64,000 bases of DNA. It comes from Ischnura elegans. Its lineage: Eukaryota; Arthropoda; Insecta; Odonata; Coenagrionidae. A program made the translations under genes and the position numbers. The first letter of the stretch is position 1, and every line of letters begins with the position of its first letter. The stretch covers positions 4,960,001 through 5,024,000 of the forward strand of contig NW_025791658.1 in NCBI RefSeq assembly GCF_921293095.1. The letters are read 5' to 3'. Shown piece by piece: positions 53,851 to 62,710 of the stretch. The notes beneath the pieces were generated by a model that did not search any database, was not told where the DNA came from, and saw nothing but the letters and a program-made list of their open reading frames with translations.

Positions 53851-54669
53851 TTTAACTCCGTACTCACATTTCATTTAATCGCGAAAAATAGACATCGTCA
53901 TTTAAAAATCTAAAAGCGTGAAATACGTACCCCAGGAGTAATAATCTTTCGATTTAGGCAATAAAAAAATAATAGGAAACCACCCTATTACGACAACGGC
54001 TGAAGGGGATAAAAGCAAGGTGAAGGAGGAGCAGAGAGAGGGACTCGGGTGGGTGGTCGCTATGCGAAGTGAGATGTAACAAGTAATGAAGAACGAATAA
54101 ACATTACTTTTCCGACATCTCTGGACTTTCCTTTCCCCAATCCCTGCCAAATTTGTCCGATCGCATCCGAGAGGACTAACACTGCACATGACTCACCTTG
54201 AAACACGATCGACACATCAAATTCCCACTCAACTCCGTACTCCGTGAACGCTCCCCACCCGCTCCAAGAATGACATACACACACTAGTCAGCATTCACAT
54301 TCCCTGTTTGCAAAGGGAGCTCACTACTCAGCCTCAAAACTTTACAATAAACTACTTAAATAGCATTCTAGCTTTTAACTCTCCCGATGCGTTCAAAAGG
54401 AGGGTCAAAGAGTTACTAATTAATGAATGCTGTTATGATATGAAAGACTTTTTAAATGAATATACTTTTGTTAAATAATTACGGTGTATCTTTGTGTATT
54501 GCTTTTAAAATTGAAATTCAAACTTAATAATTAAGGAATTATGTGGTATATCGTTGTATACGTACCTGAAACATTGTAACTTATATCTTTGTCCCATCTG
54601 TATGCTTTTGACGAAACCATGCATGTATATGCCAACGATGAAATAAATATATTATTATTATTATTTATT
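53851..54669 (+). mobile_element. A-family right-end fragment plus LINE 3' end, inside B3
   Basis: 53868-53988 is the right 120 bp of family A, ending GGAAACCACCCTATT. Then follows LINE-type sequence ending in (TTA)n at 54650-54669, after which B3 resumes. The combined block is an insertion into B between TTAATGAACAT and AGTCTTCCAATC. Confidence 0.65.
54287..54478 (+). pseudogene. LINE reverse-transcriptase ORF, extreme C-terminus
   Basis: A 63-residue frame read from an arbitrary first codon: VSIHIPCLQRELTTQPQN, then NYLNSILAFNSPDAFKRRVK and ELLINECCYDMKDFLNEY, ending at a TAA. The NSI..F.S..AFKRRVKELL...CYDMKDFL pattern is typical of the last helices of jockey/CR1-like LINE proteins. A ~190 bp 3' region and an ATT-repeat tail follow. 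The catalytic domains are absent. Confidence 0.5.
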
Positions 54670-54727
54670 ACAAGTCTTCCAATCACAGGCTTAAGATCAA
54701 TGGGTCGTTATGGTGCAGGGGGACCAA

Positions 54728-55374
54728 TAATAGGGTAGTTTCCTTCATCAAAGAAAACGAAAAGCATTGAATAAAACTCATTACCCACCATTAGTGTATT
54801 CATAATATACAAATTATTTGGTTTTAGAAATCCCAGTTTAGATGAATGCTAAATGGTCAATTTTAACTGCATTTGAAAACAGCCAGATTGGCACCCATGC
54901 AATGCCACTCCACGTGACGCCACAGGGACCTAGATGCTTTACGAGTAGATAGGAGTTTTACATCATCTGAGATTACCAATGCATGCATGAGGCACAGAGC
55001 TCAGGGAAACATGTCTTAACAATCACCTACTTATTAAAATTGACTAAAGTCGGAATGTTTTCTTCGTTTCATAAGGTATTAATAATCCTTATTTAAGCCA
55101 AGATCTACCTCCCAGCAGCCTGCATCGTAGCAGTGCTCAAAGCCTCGCACCAAGGCGGCCTCACACGGCATCAGCCGAAACCAGAATGATGGCACATGGG
55201 CTTTTCCCAGCATTTATACTTAGCTGTCACATTTTTGCGCACTTGAAAGTTTTCACTTTTCATACGATCGCAAAAAATAGATATCGTCATTTAAAAATCT
55301 AAAGAGCGTGAAATATGTACTCCAGGAGCAATAATCTTTCGATTTACGCAATAAAGAAATAGAAAACCACCCCA
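54728..55374 (+). mobile_element. A-family MITE A16, full length, inside B3
   Basis: Ends TAGGGTAGTTTCCTTCATC and AGAAAACCACCCCATT. Compared with the B-family site CCAATAATTGCACTTC, the junctions again leave only AT duplicated. Several private substitutions mark an older copy. Confidence 0.9.
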
Positions 55375-55436
55375 TTGTGCTTCAAATATACATATAAATG
55401 CGTGGACAGTGTTCGCATGTGACTGACCTTGAAATA

Positions 55437-56171
55437 CCCTATAAGCGCGTGTAAGAGGCACACCTTTTTTCCCAGAAATTGCAGCCGAAAATGGGGGTGC
55501 GCCTCTTACACAAACTTCTTACCTTCCCCCCCTCCCCTTCACCGGTCGCAAGTTCAAGGGGAACTGAGTGGCCTTGGTTTTCAGTGTGAGTCAGTCATCT
55601 GAAATCCTGGGTCAAAAACAAGTGGTAGGCAGGGAGTTTCTCCCTTAGTGACGTATTTTTAAAATGCTCCTGTTTACTTTTCTTGTAAGCAACGCGCCGT
55701 CTCGTTGGTACCCCAGAGGTGAACGTGGAAAAGATAGCGAGGGGTTTTTCGCTCCTAAGGGCGCGCTAAATTTACTGCCCCAAGTGGGCATCCCGCGGCA
55801 TTTATACTGCATATAGTAATCGCTTATCAAACGTAGAGAAACTCGTAGTTTTGAAGGACATACCTGGTTAATAGTCAACATCTGTCTTGCCAAGCAATTT
55901 CCATTACGCTGAGGACCTGATTTTTCGAAAATCATCTTCAGACGCTAATATGAGGATTTTTGCAACTGAAAATTATATTGGTGTCAAAACCTGCGGTTCG
56001 CAGCATTGAAAGAGGAAATTTCGATAACTATCGATACTCCAGGCATATGTCCGCAGCACCGCACGATAGGATTAAAAAATGCCGCAAAATTTTTTTTCTT
56101 TATAGCTTCGATGCTCAAAATAGGGGTGCGCCTCTTACACGTGTGAGCGCCTCTTACACACGCTTATACGG
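55437..56171. mobile_element. E: TA-flanked MITE inside B3
   Basis: TA at 55435-55436 and 56172-56173, and B1 has the single TA (TTGAAATATGATT). The ends are CCCTATAAGCGCGTGTAAGA and TACACACGCTTATACGG, imperfect inverted repeats, with GTAAGAGGCGCACC-type words repeated just inside. It is 735 bp. The minus ORF at 55645-55935 has no recognised domain. Pogo-like by its TA target. Confidence 0.8.
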
Positions 56172-56310
56172 TATTTATCGACTTTTCTTTTTTTCTTTTG
56201 ATACGTCTACCGTAGTTCTACAGTCAAGTTTGAGAGATTTTTTATGTTTTATGATGAAATTCACAGCTTATTCATGGTTTAAAGGTTTACACGGTTGAGT
56301 GGTTACCCTG

Positions 56311-57898
56311 GTATTGTTTCGTAAATCTGGTATTCTAGGTTTGCAGACACCCTGTTATACATATTCAATATTGAAAGTTAACCTGTGGCCTTCACGTACG
56401 AGATGCAGGTAATGTTTTTGAGACAAAATTTAGGAAAAAAATTGTGTCTTAATAGCCGTCAGTTACGGTACTTTAAAGAAGATCCATTATAAGATATGAA
56501 GTGATACTACATACCACTTTTCCACATAAAACTTCATTTCACCTGGAGTTTAGGTTTGTAGTGAGACTTTAGTGCCGAAGATGTCATTAAAATAGGCATT
56601 CCAGTGTGGAGTCTCTCCTTGATTTTATGTAACTCCCTTTGTTACAGGACTGGCTATGGGGAAAGCACCAGTCAGTGAGTTTTCAGGGAGTGGAATACAA
56701 GCTATATTCTACAAGGCATTTAAACAGGAAGCTTAGTTTAACTAGTGCTGTAGTCTGTTCACTTTATGTCTACCGGTGAGCTTTTGTGAGAGTCCAAACA
56801 CTCTTGGATGGCTTTGTTAACGGGATAATGGTAGTACCAAGAGAAAGTGGAGCGAACACAACGTTGCCAAATGTACATAGCCGCCCTACTTTGTCACTGA
56901 AAACGTGTGAGTCATGGCTGGGCACAGGTATTTTGGCCCCAAAGCCGAGAGAATATATACCTATGTAAGAGACAGAAACAGCAGACTCACTTCCGTTCCC
57001 ACCCTTTACACGCCCCCAACCCATCACCTACACTCTCTTTCATATTCCTTCCCAAGTTTCTGTCTTTGCGAAGGGTCGGATCGCTTTACCCCCGCGTATC
57101 CAGTAGCTGTTCCATCCTCCCGTGGGAAAGTGCAGAGCTTGGCGAAAGAAAGACGATGGCTGAGGAGGGAGAAGGAGGAGGAGGGGAGGTCAGCGAAGGC
57201 GGGCTGTGGAGAGGCGTTCGTCGGTAGTCGGACGCGTGGCGGCGGAGTATGTAACCGAGGACAATAATAAAATCATCTCTCCGTAGTCTATGAGTTTCCT
57301 TTCAAAAATCCCTGCCAATTGATCGGCGACACCCCTTAGAGCATCGGGGGTCTTACACCTACTCATTTGGAAGGCATTGGGGATAATCCTATAATAGAAG
57401 CCCACGGCGTTGCCAGCTACCATGCTGAATGAGGCACTGTTGGTGGAAGGCAGACTTAGTCACATGTAAGGAGAATGCGTGAAGTTTGGCAACATTGCTC
57501 CATGAGCAGATTCACGATGTTCACTCGGCGGAGGTCTGAGAGTGACTGACTGAGGCTACGCCTACTGTTAGCTGATTCACTAAGGGAAAGTCACATGTCG
57601 AGAAACTTTCCCTCCCCTCATCTCCACTTGCTTTAACCACACCAGCTCACCCGCAGAGATAAAATGAACAGAGTATAATAATCTCTGGAATATCACTCGT
57701 TTCACCCAGTGCTCGTTACATACCACTGTGAAAGATGACTTCGTAATAATGTTCTTTTTATAGCCGACGGGACCGGAACTGAGTTTCGTTATTTTGAAAT
57801 AATGAAAATTTCGTACGAACGTTTCTTCTAGGAATATTTAATTCATAGAGCTATTCAAGGCATCGAGAAGTGAGGTTATCCTGAAGAATGCAACACTG
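56311..57898. other. Unassigned stretch, GC-richer in the middle
   Basis: About 1.6 kb with no repeat shared with the window. ORFs at 56770-57267 overlap on both strands in purine-rich low-complexity sequence (GGAGAAGGAGGAGGAGGGG near 57168). No domain is recognised. Confidence 0.35.
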
Positions 57899-58293
57899 CA
57901 ACACGATTTTGTTAACTTTGCTACCTGGTGGTCCTTAGCCACGTTTTTAGCGAAGTTAACAAAATCGTTATTTTTCATCGCAGAAACTTGGTCCAATGAC
58001 GTACTTGATTGGCCGGAGTGCGATGCAAACAATCATTTTTTGATGATCGGATTGATTTTCAAATTGCATTCAGAGTGGTCACTTTTGGGGAGGGGGGCCC
58101 CCTGCTGGTAGGGTCGATGAGACGGTCCTGCGTGGGTGAGCTCGTCGAGGATAGGGTCCCGGATTAGCCACCCTTCGGAAGGTGTACCACGCCCATTATT
58201 GCAGTACCTGCTCCATGGGCCCACGAAACGCATTTTAACCTTTTCGCCTCATGTGAGGAGAAGGTTTTCGGAGATTGAACAGCAGCGAAAGGG
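57899..58293 (-). mobile_element. M2: M-family right arm
   Basis: From the M centre (CACGATTTTGTTAACTTTG) to GCAGCGAAAGGG and TTAA (58294-58297). The left arm is missing. The TTAA overlaps the first bases of the L2 segment. Confidence 0.8.
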
Positions 58294-58607
58294 TTAAACT
58301 TTGTGGTCATTTACCCAAGTATTTTTATTTATGCTAAAAAATAAAATCCATCCCAAGTACATACAGGCTACTGACAGTACCATTAGTTGGGGCGAGTATG
58401 GACAAGCAAGACAAAGTCGGGTCATTGCGCCTGCCAATGCCAACATTATATTTCCTTCAGACTTTTGCTTCGCTATACATGAATTTGAGACAAAGACAGA
58501 TAAAATTTTTTCTTTTCTCTTCAGTAAGTACGTACTTTTGAACTTGATAATACAAAATTCCCTGAAAAGCTGCCATATTTCTCGTGATGAGAGAAATTTT
58601 TCATGTA

Positions 58608-59606
58608 CAGTGTGTCCTCGTTTAACGTCGTCCCGTTTAACGTTGTTTCACGATAACGTTGTCCAAAAATTGAAACCCTTTATCATTTAACGTCGTTATT
58701 GCTTCGCGATAACGTTGTTCAAATTATGCGCGGCGAAAAAAAAATGAATGGCGAATAGAACGCAAGCGCATCTGATGTATAGTAAATATTACTATATTAA
58801 TGCGATTGGTAATTTTCGTTCGACAGAAAAGGTTGGCGTGGGTAGCGTATGTTAAATATGCATCTGAGCGAATAATTATCGCCTCATTTACCCATTATCC
58901 GTATATTTTTGTGATGCCAACAGAAAAAAATGTCCACGAAGAAGAGGCTATCCTGGTGGTTCTTCAGACGTGAAGAAAAAACGGCGATATTAGAACAAAA
59001 ACTTGGTATTATTAAAAGAATTGATGAAGGTGCAACTGCTGGAGAGATCGGTCGAGTTTTAGGTTTGCAGGTCGAGTTTTTACAATTAAAATTTCTTCTG
59101 TTACTGAAAATATCGATGTTTCGCCATTAAAATACTTTCTTTTTAGTTTTTATATTTCATTTAAAAATGCCTTCTTCCCAACCTTTTCGTTATGAAAATT
59201 CGTTTCGAATGAATCGTTATCATGCTGAAGTGAATAATCGGTAATGAATGTTTCACGAGATTTCCGCCGGGTTAAAGAATTCATATCATCACGAAAATTG
59301 ACTCGCCCTTCGTCCTCGTGCTTCCGAGTGTCAGATTCAGATTTTTTCATTTTGGCCTGATTCATGTGTCTCCCGATTGGTCACGAAGTCTGCTTAAAGT
59401 TACGGCTCCGGTAATTGGCCTCCTTGGATTCTCGCCCGGGAAATTCTGGATTCTTCACGAAGAAATGGATTGTTAGGATCATGGCTAGGAACCTATTTAA
59501 TTTTTTTACATTGTTTCTTATGGGAAACACTGCATCGTTTAACGTTGTTTCGCTTAACGTCGACTTTTTCAGGAACGAATCAACAACGTTAAACGAGGAC
59601 TCACTG
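58608..59606 (+). mobile_element. K2: Tigger-like element inside L2
   Basis: TA at 58606-58607 and 59607-59608, and L1 is the empty site. The ends are CAGTGTGTCCTCGTTTAACG and CGTTAAACGAGGACTCACTG, a near-perfect 20-bp inverted pair. TTTAACG(T) words repeat near both ends. Confidence 0.9.
58930..59130 (+). pseudogene. CENP-B/pogo-type helix-turn-helix fragment in K2
   Basis: Residues LEQKLGIIKRIDEGATAGEI then GRVLGLQ match the N-terminal Psq/CENPB_N helix-turn-helix of Tigger transposases, which binds the terminal repeats. The frame ends after 66 codons and no catalytic domain follows, so the element is non-autonomous. Confidence 0.6.
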
Positions 59607-59631
59607 TAATTACTTTGAGTACTCTCTAAGC

Positions 59632-59850
59632 GGTCACTTTTTGGGAGGGAGGCCCCTCACTCCAGGGTCGATGAGATGGTCCTGCATGGGTGAGCTCATC
59701 GAGGATAAGGTCCCGGATTAGCGACCCTTTGGAGGGTGTGACTACGCCCATTAATGAAGTACCTTCTCCAAGGGTCCAAAGAAACTCATTTAACACTTTT
59801 TCGCCGCATGTGAGGAGAAGGTTTTCGGAGATTGAACAGCAGCGAAAGGG
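59632..59850 (-). mobile_element. M3: M-family right-arm fragment
   Basis: GGTCACTTTTTGGGAGGGA to GCAGCGAAAGGG and TTAA (59851-59854). Partial and more diverged than M2. Confidence 0.75.
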
Positions 59851-60034
59851 TTAACCCAATACCACACCCGGAGGGAATCCCGAGAAATTTTTCATCAATC
59901 TATACGTCGGGAAAACCTAAAATTTGACATAATAAGGTTGTTCCTAATACGGAAAGTCTACTGTAACTCATGTAACTCACCATTTCAGGAATCCTGCTTG
60001 AGGTAAATTCCCAATGTCCGCTTCACCAACTCCC

Positions 60035-60280
60035 TCACGAGTTCTCGTGCAGGAACACCAGCTGCCTGACCTCGGCCTCCGGCAGGCACAGCTTCCTTGC
60101 GTTCATTTCTTGCGTAACGCAGTCCCCCATCACCACACTCCCGACTACCTGCGTCGCCGGAATGGACGCATACTTCCTCGCTACCGGCAGTATGAGGTCA
60201 TACTTTTCCCTGTTCTCCGACCACCATGACAGAGGCTCACAATCCCTCGACAACACAGGCTCGTCCAAGTACTGCTTCAC
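60035..60280 (-). CDS. hAT-type C-terminal (dimerisation) domain exon
   Basis: Reads VKQYLDEPVLSRDCEPLSWW then SENREKYDLILPVARKYASI, PATQVVGSVVMGDC and ARKLCLPEAEVRQLVFLHEN. The EPLxWW, ARKY.SIPAT and QLVFL.N landmarks are those of the hATC domain of hAT transposases and ZBED-type genes. The usual SERVFS segment is replaced by GSVVMGD. A possible acceptor (ACCTTTTAAAG) lies at 60280, though the frame is open upstream to 60370. The TGA stop follows HENS. No BED finger or catalytic exon is found in the window. It could be the last exon of a domesticated gene or a decaying copy. Confidence 0.6.
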   Translation of the reverse strand: MKQYLDEPVLSRDCEPLSWWSENREKYDLILPVARKYASIPATQVVGSVVMGDCVTQEMNARKLCLPEAEVRQLVFLHENS

Positions 60281-60370
60281 CTTTAAAAGGTAATTGAGGG
60301 AAAAATGAGGGTAAGTGTGCAACTTATTACCTGATTCATGTCTGAAAGCAAAAAATAATAACGTAATCAT

Positions 60371-60636
60371 GAAAAATGTTCAGCCTTGGTTGTTTAGAAT
60401 GCAAAGTGTGGAGGATTTTTTTCTATGATATAATACCATGTAATGCATGTACGTACTTACTTCAATTCGAATGTTGTGCTTAAAATGTCTATATGTCAGC
60501 ATGACCCTATGTAAATGATGGTAGCCATAAAACAGGTTGTCCTTAATGGCTACATAAAGTTACTCTGTTTTATGCAATTAACTCTATTCTGTACTTTTTA
60601 TTTTTTGGAGTAATAAACAATTTATTATTATTAAAG
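60371..60636. other. AT-rich spacer with TTA-repeat
   Basis: Ends in AATTTATTATTATTA (about 60622-60638), possibly the 3' tail of a LINE on the plus strand. Nothing else is recognised. Confidence 0.3.
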
Positions 60637-60771
60637 GTCCTCGGCAAGCCTAGGTCCCTTTTTCTCTAAATGCAGAATACCTCCTACATTTAGAACCCCC
60701 GCCTCTTTGGCCAAATTCAGTCCCAGGGAATTCCATCCCTTGAACCTCCCTTCAGACATTAGCATTTTTGA
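60637..60771 (-). other. Short unrecognised ORF
   Basis: Minus-strand frame MLMSEGRFKGWNSLGLNLAK then EAGVLNVGGILHLEKKGPRL, ending AEDL and TAA at 60637. It has coding-like composition but no known domain. It lies on the same strand as the hATC exon, upstream of it. Could be an exon remnant or repeat. Confidence 0.25.
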
Positions 60772-60874
60772 GATTAAAAAAAAAATAATTTTTAGCAAGG
60801 GTTAAGTAGCGAAGTTGGCCACATTTTTCAATTTCAATTTATTTATTAGTTTGGGCCATTAGGCCCATGAGATA

Positions 60875-61300
60875 CAGTAAAACCTTTTTATATAGTAATG
60901 GAGGGGACCAAAATTTGGGCAATTTGATGTATGGAGGTTCACTATAGAGAGGTTTCAGTGATAAACACCATTTTTTCATATCTTTCGCAAATGAAAGATA
61001 CGACTTTTTTTAAACCATTATATTTATGTGTTTAAACAAACATGCATGCATAAGTGAACATATATTAATTATTTAATATCAACAGAAAGCGAGTGCTATC
61101 GCATGATTTTTACCATGATTCGAGAGGAAACGATGTGATCTCTCTTAATTCAACAGTCATTTAATATGATTAGGATAGTTGGATATCTTTTTTCTTATTT
61201 ACTGTTAGGTATGCTCTCATATGGAACGAAATGGCCACAACTAATGACGTGAAAATTACAGCATATTAAAGGTTTATAAGAAAAAAAAAACAAGGGTGAA
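60875..61300 (-). mobile_element. F5: F-family copy, truncated
   Basis: Reverse orientation. Starts TA then CAGTAAAACCTTTTTATATA and runs through ATGGAGGTTCACTATAGAGA to about 61300. The other half is absent. Confidence 0.85.
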
Positions 61301-61683
61301 ACATTTATTTACCTAAAACATATAATATTTTATTATTTATGCAGTTATTCTGTTGTTTAAGAGTGCTTCCCGGACTCAATGAGACTTTCTTCACAGTTTC
61401 GCGATCTCTTTTAGCGGAGCGTGGAAGCTCACTGCGAGGAAAACAAGAACACGGTGCTCCCGGGAATGCAGTAGGCACGCGATCGCTTCCATTTTCAAGA
61501 AGGGGATTCTTACGGAAATAATAAGCCCGATTTATACTAGCATTGATGCAGCGATTCCGATGATTTTGCGTCCAACTTCGTTTTTTTTATAAAGATCACA
61601 GATAAAATTGAGCGAGAGTGAAAATCATGCACGGATAATCCGCAATCCAGATAAACCGCAGCCGGATAATCGAGAGTCTGCTG
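61301..61683. mobile_element. Tigger-like right-end fragment
   Basis: Ends CCGGATAATCGAGAGTCTGCTG then TA at 61684-61685, with GGATAATCCGC and GATAAACCGC words before it. This is the style of the other TA-flanked elements. The left end is not found. B-family sequence starts immediately after. Confidence 0.45.
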
Positions 61684-61685
61684 TA

Positions 61686-62710
61686 TTCACAGTCTAAAGG
61701 GCGTCAAATTCACGATGTGTTCATAAGTCATTTTAGGTAGAAATACCGATGACATAACAATCACAGACTGCACATTAACAAAAAATTTAACGAACGTGAT
61801 AGATGCCGTGAATACAAACGCAGCAATGAAAGTGCTATCTCTCTCTCTCTCTAACTTATCGTTAGTAAAATTCAGGGCCGGCTAAAAGGGTGTGAGTGGG
61901 AAAATGGAGGGATCAGGGTGGCAGGGAAGTGAAGAAATAGTGACTAATTTCTCGACTAGTTTCCTTCATCAAATAAAACGAAAGGCATTGATTGCTATTC
62001 GTTGCCCAACATTAGTGTATTCATAATATGCAAATTATTTGGTTTTAGAAATACCGGTTTAGACAAATGGCAATGGTCCATTTTATCCTAATTTGAAATA
62101 GCACAGATTGGCGCCCATGCGATTCCACTCCGCATGACGTCACAGGGACCTAGTTTCTATACGAGTAGATAGGAGTTATGCATCGTCTGAGATTACCAAT
62201 GCATGCATGAGGCACAGAGCTCAGGGAAACATGTCTTAACAATCACCTATTAATACTGGCTAAGGTCGGAAAGTTTTCTTCATTTAAAAAGGTATCAATA
62301 ATCCTTATTTAAGCCAAGCGATACCTGCTAACAGGGTACTCTGCTACCTGCTAGCAGCCTGCGTCGCATCAGCGCTCAACTCGCCTCAAGGTCACCTCAC
62401 AGGGCGGGAGGGGGAACCAGAAATACGTCACACGGAGAGATTTCCCAGCATTCATACTTACACGTCGCGTTTTCGCGCGCTTGAAAATTTTCACTTTTCA
62501 TTTAATCGCGAAAAATAGATATCGTCATTTAAAAATCTAAAAGCGTGAAATACGTACTTCAGGAGTAATAATCTTTCGATTTAGGCAATAAAAAAATAAT
62601 AGGAAACCACCCTATTACAGGCTTAGGGTCAATGTGTTGTCATAGCATACGGACCAATAATTGCACTTCGAATACACGTGTGCGGACAAATGGGTGGACA
62701 GCGCATGAGG
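61686..62710 (+). mobile_element. B4: B-family copy interrupted by A17
   Basis: 61686-61955 and about 62616-62710 match the middle of B1 (TTTTAGGTAGAAATA, GTGTGAGTGGGAAAATGGAG, ATTGCACTTCGAATACACGT). Both ends are missing, and about 30 bp of B is lost at the A17 junction. Confidence 0.75.
61956..62615 (+). mobile_element. A-family MITE A17, nearly full length
   Basis: Starts TAGTTTCCTTCATCAAATAA, lacking the first 6-8 bases, and ends AGGAAACCACCCTATT. It has the GCGATTCCACTCCGCATGA variant like A4 and A8. Confidence 0.9.

Larger units (their letters stand above)
50030..56310 (+). mobile_element. B3: B-family element split by at least six insertions
   Basis: Left end CAGGGTTCCCACT at 50030 and right end GTTGAGTGGTTACCCTG at 56310. 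Between them, B sequence appears only in short pieces (50042-50084, 50510-50559, 53610-53850, 54670-54728, 55375-55436, 56172-56310). Each piece is collinear with B1 and separated by C, D, an A/LINE block, A16 and E. Removing the insertions leaves about 600 bp. Confidence 0.85.
58294..59632 (+). repeat. L2: second copy of ORF-bearing segment L, split by K2
   Basis: 58294-58607 and 59609-59632 match L1 (19818-20172) at about 97%. The frame at 58330 onward reads MLKNKIHPKYIQATDST. It then stays open to the same donor-like TTCAGTAAGTACG. K2 is inserted at the TA in TCATGTAATTAC. M-family right arms lie on both sides (M2, M3). Confidence 0.6.

Noticed and set aside
54060-54284. Minus-strand ORFs at 53902-54284 as genes
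   Set aside because: They are antisense to an A fragment and LINE 3' sequence, with no domain.
56786-57267. Overlapping ORFs of 106-117 codons as a gene
   Set aside because: Several frames and both strands are open in purine-rich low-complexity sequence, which is a compositional effect.
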